Source: Taklimakanibacter sp021828105
GTDB taxonomy: Bacteria; Pseudomonadota; Alphaproteobacteria; Rhizobiales; Aestuariivirgaceae
Direction of reading: 5' to 3'
Assembly (NCBI GenBank): GCA_021828105.1
Contig: JAKATG010000009.1
Location: 124,001 to 188,000, forward strand
DNA length: 64,000 nucleotides
Shown here in pieces: positions 57,798 to 64,000 of the stretch. The notes under the pieces were generated by a model. The model was not told the origin of the DNA. It saw nothing but the letters and a program-made list of their open reading frames with translations, and searched no databases. The position numbers were made by a program, and so were the translations under genes. The stretch's first letter is position 1. Every line of letters begins with the position of its first letter.

Positions 57798-58823
57798 TCA
57801 GGGCTTGTGCGGGACCGCGGGGACACTGCTGCTGGCGCTACCGCTGCTGCTGCTACTGCTGCTCGACTTGCGCTTGGGCGTGTGTGCCGCCGTCTGGTCG
57901 GAGGGACCGCCGCCAAAAGTCTCGCGCGCGATCTCGGCGATGCCGGTCAAGGAGCCCATCAGCGATGACGCCTCGAGAGGCAGCATCAGCACCTTCTGGT
58001 TGGGCGCGGTCGCCAGCGCCTCGAGCGCCTTCACGTAGTTGTTGGCGACGAAATAGTTGATCGCCTGGATGTTGCCGCCGGCAATGGCCTCGCTCACCAT
58101 GAGCGTCGCCTTGGCCTCGGCTTCGGCGGCGCGCTCGCGGGCTTCCGCATCGCGGAAAGCGGCTTCGCGGCGGCCTTCGGCCTCGAGCACCACCGACTGC
58201 TTCTCGCCCTCGGCGCGCAGGATCTGCGACTGCCGCTGGCCTTCCGCTTCGAGCACCGAGGCGCGCTTGTCACGCTCGGCCTTCATCTGCCGCGCCATCG
58301 CTTCGACGAGATCGCGCGGCGGGCTGATGTCCTTGATCTCGATGCGGTTCATCTTGATGCCCCAGGGCGATGCCGCCTGATCGACGACCCCGAGGAGGCG
58401 GTGATTGATCTCGTCGCGTTGCGACAGGAGGCTGTCGAGATCCATCGAGCCCATCACGGTGCGGACATTCGTCATCACCAGATTGAGGATGGCATTTTCG
58501 AGATTCTGCACCTCATAGGCGGCCTTGGCCGCCTCGATGACCTGGAAGAAGGCGACACCGTCGACCTTCACCATGGCATTGTCGCGGGTGATGACTTCCT
58601 GGCTCGGCACGTCGAGGACGCGCTCCATCATGCTGAGCTTGTGGCCGACCCGGTCGAAGAAGGGCACGATGATTCCCAAACCCGGTGGCAGCGTGCGGAC
58701 ATAGCGGCCGAAACGCTCGACCGTGTAGTTCGAGCCTTGCGGAACCATCCGGATCGAGCGCAAGAGACCGAACAGGACCACGGCCAGCAGAATGATGACC
58801 GCTATACCAGCGCCTTCGAACAT
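57798..58823 (-). CDS. qmcA: SPFH/Band 7 (stomatin-like) membrane protein
   Basis: A 341-residue stomatin-type protein: N-terminal membrane helix (GIAVIILLAVVLFGLL), then the SPFH domain (YTVERFGRYVRTLPPGLG, ITRDNAMVKVDGVAFFQV) to about residue 190, a coiled-coil rich in Glu/Ala/Arg (about 185-260), and a Ser-only tail (KSSSSSSSGSASSSV). It scaffolds membrane microdomains and acts with NfeD. The Ser tail is encoded by a triplet microsatellite near 57830-57870, which could vary in length between strains. Confidence 0.93.
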   Translation of the reverse strand: MFEGAGIAVIILLAVVLFGLLRSIRMVPQGSNYTVERFGRYVRTLPPGLGIIVPFFDRVGHKLSMMERVLDVPSQEVITRDNAMVKVDGVAFFQVIEAAKAAYEVQNLENAILNLVMTNVRTVMGSMDLDSLLSQRDEINHRLLGVVDQAASPWGIKMNRIEIKDISPPRDLVEAMARQMKAERDKRASVLEAEGQRQSQILRAEGEKQSVVLEAEGRREAAFRDAEARERAAEAEAKATLMVSEAIAGGNIQAINYFVANNYVKALEALATAPNQKVLMLPLEASSLMGSLTGIAEIARETFGGGPSDQTAAHTPKRKSSSSSSSSGSASSSVPAVPHKP

Positions 58824-58913
58824 AAGCCGTCTCCAAACCTCAAATTAGGAAAGTAGTCAAGCGCCCTCTCTGGGGAGCTACCATAGGGGCACGTTGATGA
58901 ATCGCAAGCCCTT

Positions 58914-59936
58914 TCATAGCCACCCGGCCAGTTCCTGGCGAATTAACAATGCCATCATGGTAATGGCGACGTCCGAATCGTTAAGACACGGCACAGCCGA
59001 AAAGTTTATTCCGCCATTTTCACGAAATGTCTCGGCGAGGCCGATGGCGACTTCCTCCAGCGTCTCGACGCAGTCGGCGGCGAAGCCCGGCATGACCATC
59101 ACCAGATGGCGCACGCCCTGGCCGGGCAGGCTCGCCACCGTGTCCTGGGCATAGGGCTTGAGCCATTCGGCGCGTCCGAAGCGCGATTGGAAGACGAGCC
59201 TGAGCTTGGTCTCCGAAAGATCGAGCTTCGCGCGCAACAGCCGGGTGGTTTCCTGGCAATGGCGATAATAGGGATCGCCGGCCGCGACATAGCTTTCCGG
59301 CAGGCCATGATAGGAGGCGAGGATGACATCGGGCACCCAGTCCAGCGTCGCCAGATGCGCATCGATACTCTCAGCCAGCGCATCGATATGGACGGGCTCG
59401 CCATAATAGGGCGGGACGAATCGCAAGGCCGGCTGCCAGCGTAAGTCCGCCATGGCCTCGAAGACCTTGTCCGCCACGGTTGCCGTCGTTGCGGCGCTGT
59501 ATTGCGGATAGAGCGGGAAGATCAGGATGCGCTCGCAACCCTGCTCCTTGAGCGCCTTGAGACGTTCGCCGACCGGTGGTGAGCCGTAGCGCATGCCCCA
59601 ATCGAGGAGGATCGGTCCATCGCCGCGCAGCTCGGCTGCGAGCTTCTCCGCCTGGGCGCGGGTGATGGTCTTGAGCGGCGATTCGTCCAGCTCGCGGTTC
59701 CAGATCTTCTCATAGGCATGGCCGCTGCGTTTCGGCCGCGTCGTCAGGATGATGCCGTTGAGAATGAACCACCACAGGAGCCGGTTGGTCTCGACGACTC
59801 TGGGATCGGAAAGGAACTCCTTCAGGTAGCGGCGCATCGGCCAGTAGGACGTCGCTTCCGGCGTTCCCAGATTGACGATGAGGACGCCGATGCGGCCCTT
59901 GACCTTAGGATCGCCGCTCTCTGCGAGGTTCAGCAT
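58914..59936 (-). CDS. hemH: Ferrochelatase
   Basis: A 340-residue ferrochelatase: opens VKGRIGVLIVNLGTPEAT, has YPQYSAATTATV, and the catalytic His in LASYHGLPESYV. It inserts Fe(II) into protoporphyrin IX, the last step of heme synthesis, at the membrane face. It is encoded 90 bp upstream of the qmcA-nfeD pair and divergent from the histidine kinase gene (119 bp). The C-terminus (RQELAGWL) is complete. No regulatory iron box is clear in the gap. Confidence 0.96.
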   Translation of the reverse strand: MLNLAESGDPKVKGRIGVLIVNLGTPEATSYWPMRRYLKEFLSDPRVVETNRLLWWFILNGIILTTRPKRSGHAYEKIWNRELDESPLKTITRAQAEKLAAELRGDGPILLDWGMRYGSPPVGERLKALKEQGCERILIFPLYPQYSAATTATVADKVFEAMADLRWQPALRFVPPYYGEPVHIDALAESIDAHLATLDWVPDVILASYHGLPESYVAAGDPYYRHCQETTRLLRAKLDLSETKLRLVFQSRFGRAEWLKPYAQDTVASLPGQGVRHLVMVMPGFAADCVETLEEVAIGLAETFRENGGINFSAVPCLNDSDVAITMMALLIRQELAGWL

Positions 59937-60055
59937 GATGGACTTTGCAGTACCGGATTGTTAACCAAAGCGGAAGAACCGGCGACACCTTAACGCAACC
60001 CCAAGCCGCCCCCAGATATGAGACGAGCAGGGCTATAGGAACGGGCCGGAACATC

Positions 60056-61888
60056 ATGCCGACGCTGAGCGATGGGCCTCTCGGGCAATGGGGAAGGCGC
60101 TCCTTGAGCGAGCCTCACCAGGCCTCCGGCCCGTTCGCCCATGACCTCGGCTCCCGGCTCAAATTCGACACCGGCAGGTTCCGCGCCGAGCAGCTCGCTC
60201 CCCTCGCCCAGTTCCGCCCCTATGTGATGGGCGCCAATATCCTCGCGGTCCTGGTCATCCTGTGGTTCGGCTCGGGATCGGTGAACGATCCCTGGCTCAC
60301 GGCCTGGACCGTGGCCCAGGCGGCATTGACCGTGGCGGTCCTGCGCGCCTGGTCGAAAAGCCGCAACTTCCTCACCAATACCCGCCGCACCATCGGGCTC
60401 ATCGAGGCGGCGAGCCTCGCTTTCGCCGTCCTGTGGGCCTTTCCTCCGCTGCAGCTCTTCCCCCATGCCGCACGGGAAATGCAGCATGTCATCACCGCGA
60501 TCTCCTTCATCGCCTCGGTGACCGGCGCTTTCGCGCTCACCCGGCTGCCTTCCGCATCGATCGCCTTCACCGCCGTGGTGTCGGGCGCCATCTTCATCAG
60601 CGAGATCCGCCACGGCGAGGACATCGACCTTATCCTGGGCTTCATCGCGGTCGCCATCGCCGTCCTGATGTCGCTGATGAGCCTGGCGCTCAACCGCACG
60701 CTCATCCGGCGCGCCGCCGACAATTACGAGATGAACCGGCAGAGCGAGTTCATCTCCCTGCTGCTCAAGGATTTCGAAAGCTGCTCCAGCGATCTTTTGT
60801 GGGAGACCGACGCCGAGGGCAAGCTCATCTACTTTTCCGACCGCCTGCCGATGCTGATCGGCACGGAAGCCGCATCGCTCATCGGAAAGACCTTCCAGGA
60901 GGCGGTGGCGGCTCCCTCCGAAGCCGAGGGCTGGGACGACTTCCTCAAGCTTTCCGGCAATCGCGTGGCGATCGAAGCTTTGCGCCTCGAAGTTAAGCGC
61001 GGGACATCGAGCAGCGACTGGTGGATGGTGACGGCGCAGCCGCTCCAGGACCATACCGGAATTTTCCTGGGCTATCGCGGCGTGATCCGCGACATCTCGC
61101 TCGAAAGACGGGCCCAGCTCGAGCTGATCAAGGCCAAGGAGGAAGCCGAGCACGCCTCCACCGCCAAGTCGCAGTTCCTTGCCATCACCAGCCACGAGCT
61201 CAAGACACCGCTCAACGCCATCGTCGGCTTTTCCGAAATGCTCGTCGCCCAGCGCGACGGTCCGCTGGGCAGCCCGGTCTATGCCGAATATGCCACGACC
61301 ATCCTGCAGAGCAGCAGCCATCTGCGCAACATCATCGGCGACATTCTCGACGTCACGCGCATCGAGCGCGGCGCTCTGAGCCTGATCGAGCAGGACATGG
61401 ACGCAGCCGAGATCTTCGAGATCGCTTATATGATGTGCCGCGAGCAGGCCAAGGCGGCCGACATCCCGCTCACCATCGATCTCGATCGTTCGGCGGAAAT
61501 CCAGGGCGACATCACCCGCATCCGCCAGGTGCTGATCAACCTGATCACCAATGCGATCAAATTCTCCATGCCCGGAAACCCCGTCCATCTCGAGATCGAG
61601 CGCTGCGCCAAGGATGGGCTCGCCTTCCTCATCAAGGATCACGGCATCGGCATAGACCCGAAAGACATCGAGCGGATCTTCGAGCCTTTCGAGCAAGGCG
61701 ACACCGGCGCCGCCCGTCGCCATGGCGGCATTGGCCTCGGCCTTGCGATCGCCCGCCGGCTCGCGCGCCTCCATGGCGGGGACGTAGCCTTGACGAGCAC
61801 GCTGGGCGCGGGAACCACCGCGCGCTTCGCGCTGCCGCCCGAGCGCGTGAAATGGCCCAAAGCCACTGCGACCTCTGGCGCGGCTTGA
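60056..61888 (+). CDS. Orphan membrane sensor histidine kinase with PAS domain
   Basis: A 610-residue kinase: about six membrane helices (YVMGANILAVLVILWFGSG to AVAIAVLMSLMSLALN), a PAS domain (about 270-385, starting SSDLLWETDAEGKLIYFS), a HisKA domain with the phosphoacceptor His in FLAITSHELKTPLNAIVGFS, and a HATPase_c domain with N-box NLITNAIKFS, DHGIGIDP and GGIGLGLAIARRL. The ATG at 60056 gives the most compact frame. No response regulator is adjacent, so it is an orphan, similar to PleC/DivJ-type kinases in general build. It is divergent from hemH. Confidence 0.9.
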   Translation: MPTLSDGPLGQWGRRSLSEPHQASGPFAHDLGSRLKFDTGRFRAEQLAPLAQFRPYVMGANILAVLVILWFGSGSVNDPWLTAWTVAQAALTVAVLRAWSKSRNFLTNTRRTIGLIEAASLAFAVLWAFPPLQLFPHAAREMQHVITAISFIASVTGAFALTRLPSASIAFTAVVSGAIFISEIRHGEDIDLILGFIAVAIAVLMSLMSLALNRTLIRRAADNYEMNRQSEFISLLLKDFESCSSDLLWETDAEGKLIYFSDRLPMLIGTEAASLIGKTFQEAVAAPSEAEGWDDFLKLSGNRVAIEALRLEVKRGTSSSDWWMVTAQPLQDHTGIFLGYRGVIRDISLERRAQLELIKAKEEAEHASTAKSQFLAITSHELKTPLNAIVGFSEMLVAQRDGPLGSPVYAEYATTILQSSSHLRNIIGDILDVTRIERGALSLIEQDMDAAEIFEIAYMMCREQAKAADIPLTIDLDRSAEIQGDITRIRQVLINLITNAIKFSMPGNPVHLEIERCAKDGLAFLIKDHGIGIDPKDIERIFEPFEQGDTGAARRHGGIGLGLAIARRLARLHGGDVALTSTLGAGTTARFALPPERVKWPKATATSGAA

Positions 61889-61910
61889 CTCTCTGTGTGA
61901 TAGAGAGCGG

Positions 61911-62828
61911 ATGAAACTCAAGAAGCCTCCCATAGCCTTTCTCGGCAGCCGCTTTTCGGCGTCGGCGCGAGATTTCGACGTGGCGCTGTTCGGCGCGCCG
62001 CATGGCACACCCTATCGCGGCATCGACAACCGGCCTTACGAGCGGGCGCCCAATGTCCTGCGCAAGGCGCTCAAGGCGGATCAGACCTTCATCGAGTCAT
62101 GGGATTTCGATTTCGGCGGTCCCTTGCTCGGAAAGGAACACAAATATCGTCTCGCCGACCTTGGCGACCTGCCGACGCAATCGAAGCAGGCGGCGCGCAA
62201 TCGCAAGATGATCGAGGACTGCACGCGCGCCGTCCTTGCCAACGGCGCCTTGCCGATCATGATCGGCGGCGATGATTCGACGCCTATTCCCTTCATCCAG
62301 GCCTTTTCCGATCAGGCCCCGATCACCATCCTGCAGATCGACGCCCATATCGACTGGCGCGAGGAGCGCTATGGCGAGCCGCTCGGCTTTTCGAGCACCA
62401 TGCGCCGCGCCTCCGAGATGAAGCATGTCGAGAAGATCGTCCAGGTCGGCATGCGCGGCATGGGCTCGGCGCGCGAGAAGGAAGTGCAGGACGCCGAGGC
62501 CTGGGGCGCCAAGCTCATCACCGCGGCAGACATTCATGAGCGCGGCATCGGGCTGGCGCTCGACGAGATCGAAGCTGGCGCATCGCTTCTCATCACGCTC
62601 GATTGCGACGCGCTCGATTGGTCGATCATGCCGGCCGTCGCCTATCCGACGACCGGTGGCCTGACCCATACGCAAGTGACGCGCCTGATCCAGGACGCCA
62701 TCGCCAAGGCGAGGCTGGTCGGCTTCGACCTCATCGAATTCGTGTCCAGACGCGATCGGGACGGCATCGGCGCCTTCACCGCAGCCCGGCTCATCTGCAA
62801 TGTGATCGGTAGTCTCGCCAACCGTTAG
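61911..62828 (+). CDS. Ureohydrolase (agmatinase/guanidino-hydrolase family), GGDDS variant
   Basis: A 305-residue arginase-superfamily protein. Metal motifs: MIGGDDSTPIP (residues 117-127), QIDAHIDWRE (142-151) and TLDCDALDWSIMP (229-241). The classical His of GGDHS is Asp122, and the last motif has DW instead of DP. Several rhizobial guanidino-hydrolases carry GGDDS, so this is probably a manganese or nickel enzyme of altered substrate range rather than inactive. Agmatine, guanidinobutyrate and guanidinopropionate are candidates. It follows the kinase gene by 22 bp. Confidence 0.88.
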   Translation: MKLKKPPIAFLGSRFSASARDFDVALFGAPHGTPYRGIDNRPYERAPNVLRKALKADQTFIESWDFDFGGPLLGKEHKYRLADLGDLPTQSKQAARNRKMIEDCTRAVLANGALPIMIGGDDSTPIPFIQAFSDQAPITILQIDAHIDWREERYGEPLGFSSTMRRASEMKHVEKIVQVGMRGMGSAREKEVQDAEAWGAKLITAADIHERGIGLALDEIEAGASLLITLDCDALDWSIMPAVAYPTTGGLTHTQVTRLIQDAIAKARLVGFDLIEFVSRRDRDGIGAFTAARLICNVIGSLANR

Positions 62829-62929
62829 AAAGTGCCGTGCGCTGCCGGGACGGCGAGGAAGAAAGTCGGGCGGGACAAACGGATACAGGGAAGATACAGG
62901 GTAAAATCCCAAAACACTTGCCTTTCGTG

Positions 62930-62951
62930 AAGGCTTTTCGAAGAAAGCCTT
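62930..62951 (+). terminator. Hairpin after the ureohydrolase gene
   Basis: AAGGCTTT (62930-62937) pairs with AAAGCCTT (62944-62951) with loop TCGAAG, followed by TGCATTTC. It stands 101 bp past the stop. Two direct copies of GATACAGGG (62882-62890 and 62893-62901) lie before it. Confidence 0.45.
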
Positions 62952-63053
62952 TGCATTTCAGAATGCTATCTGAGCTTTCTCCACAGTGAACGCAGGGAAG
63001 TTGGACACGGCAAAGTGGTCCCAACAGGGATCGGCACAATTCGCCCAGGGAGA

Positions 63054-64000
63054 TTACTCCGCCGCGATCGCCGCCGGCATTTTGGCCTTTCCGGCCCGGA
63101 AGGCGTCGAGCAGTTCGGTTTCGCGCGCCTTGGCCTGCTTGAGATGGCGCTCCTTGACATGGCCATAGCCGCGGATGCCCTCGGGCACGCCGGCGATCTC
63201 CGCGGCGAGCGCGATATTCTTCGGCGTCAGCGAGCCAAGCAGCTCATCGATGATCGCTTTATATTCACCGATCAGCGCCCGCTCGCGCCGGCGCTCATGG
63301 GTGCGGCCGAAGGGATCGAAGGCCGTGCCGCGCAGGAACTTGAACCACGCCAGGACCGTGAAGGCGCGCTTCATCCACGGACCGAACCGCATCTTGCGGG
63401 GAACGCCGGTCACCGGGTCAGTCTTGGCGAGGAGCGGCGGCGCCAGGTGGAAAGTGAGCTTGCCGCCCTTGAAGCGCTTGCCGAGCTCGGCATCGAAGCT
63501 GCCGTCGGTATAGAGCCGCGCCACTTCATACTCGTCCTTATAGGCCATCAGCTTGAACAGATAGCGCGCCACCGCGCGGGTAAGCTCCACCGATTTGGGC
63601 ACGACCTCCGCCTCGCGTTGCCTTACCTTGGCGACGAATTCCATATATTGCGCGGCATAGGCGTGGTCCTGGTAGTTGGCGAGGAAGGCTTCGCGCCGTG
63701 CCACCATCTCGTCCAGCGTCTCTTCCTTGCTTTCGCGCGGGCCTAAGATCTTCTCGACCGCGGCAAGATCATGCGCGGCGCGCCTGCCCCACAGGAAGGC
63801 GTCGAGATTCATCTTCACCGCCTGGCCGTTGAGACGGATCGCCTGCTCGATCGATTGGGCGCTGAGCGGAACGAGGCCCTTCTGATAGGCGAAGCCCAGC
63901 GTGAACAGGTTGCTCGCTATGGAGTCGCCCATGAGCGCGGTCGCGATGCGGGTCGCATCGACGAGATGTGCCGCTCCCTTCAACACCCGGCCTTCGATGC
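63054..64000 (-). CDS. Indolepyruvate ferredoxin oxidoreductase, C-terminal part (5' end outside window)
   Basis: The visible 315 residues are the end of a large alpha-keto-acid oxidoreductase. DATRIATALMGDSIASNLF closes the gamma-type domain, and the tail (KMRFGPWMKRAFTVLAWFKF, then YGHVKERHLKQAKAREXEL region near the end) is the C-terminal DUF6537-like domain of fused indolepyruvate:ferredoxin oxidoreductases. These decarboxylate aryl-pyruvates to aryl-acetyl-CoA and pass electrons to ferredoxin. The reading frame continues open past base 64000. It is the second 2-oxo-acid enzyme of the window, unlinked to the first. Confidence 0.88.
   Translation of the reverse strand, partial: IEGRVLKGAAHLVDATRIATALMGDSIASNLFTLGFAYQKGLVPLSAQSIEQAIRLNGQAVKMNLDAFLWGRRAAHDLAAVEKILGPRESKEETLDEMVARREAFLANYQDHAYAAQYMEFVAKVRQREAEVVPKSVELTRAVARYLFKLMAYKDEYEVARLYTDGSFDAELGKRFKGGKLTFHLAPPLLAKTDPVTGVPRKMRFGPWMKRAFTVLAWFKFLRGTAFDPFGRTHERRRERALIGEYKAIIDELLGSLTPKNIALAAEIAGVPEGIRGYGHVKERHLKQAKARETELLDAFRAGKAKMPAAIAAE

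Overview
The window is high-GC, densely coded DNA that reads as chromosome of an alphaproteobacterium, most likely order Hyphomicrobiales (Rhizobiales). The support is gene content and style: a long gltB with a glutathione S-transferase between it and gltD, a cyclase-TolB-TPR protein, the NfeD/SPFH pair, many LysR regulators, GGDDS-type ureohydrolases and T/C-rich intergenic palindromes. I see no rRNA, tRNA, CRISPR, transposase or phage genes, and I cannot name the genus.

Layout. 0-9.3 kb: a catabolic island around a LysR gene. The minus strand carries an acyl-CoA dehydrogenase, a CoA-transferase, a MaoC-like hydratase, the alpha subunit of a split thiamine-diphosphate decarboxylase and a cut-off flavodoxin-fold reductase. 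The divergent plus strand carries the beta subunit and an aldehyde dehydrogenase. Together they suggest 2-oxo acid -> aldehyde -> acid -> acyl-CoA -> enoyl-CoA -> hydroxyacyl-CoA. A DUF3830 gene and a MocR regulator follow. 9.3-15 kb: a secreted Cys-pair repeat protein, a possible stress-promoter relic, pirin, amidase and a GST.

15.2-21 kb: a seven-gene minus-strand run, bufA-bufB-bufC-bufD(DoxX)-ndh-cyclase-metallohydrolase. The first four are a complete bufferin (copper-binding RiPP) operon. The other three are packed or overlapping downstream and look like an added respiratory/signalling module. A long stem-loop separates bufA from bufB. 21-30.2 kb: bdhA-patatin, three related LysR regulators, an acetyltransferase, cupin, MFS pump, DUF302 protein and a secreted alpha/beta hydrolase. 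The nonamer CGGCATTTC occurs 56-82 bp upstream of five operons here (bufA included), always in the same orientation, so this may be one regulon.

30.3-43 kb: a molybdenum hydroxylase operon ending in a MoaD-like gene, a hydroxyproline-epimerase-type gene, an AT-richer cyclase-TPR gene, a sarcosine-oxidase-like/amino-acid ABC operon without an ATPase, a GcvA-like regulator and a threonine aldolase with an unusual in-frame insert. 43-50 kb: gltB-GST-gltD behind a structured leader. 50-64 kb: envelope and housekeeping genes (SGNH hydrolase, lytic transglycosylase, galE, galU, beta-barrel protein, kpsF, nfeD-qmcA, hemH), an orphan histidine kinase, a ureohydrolase and the start-truncated end of an indolepyruvate oxidoreductase gene. 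T/C-rich palindromes sit in four gaps of this last third.
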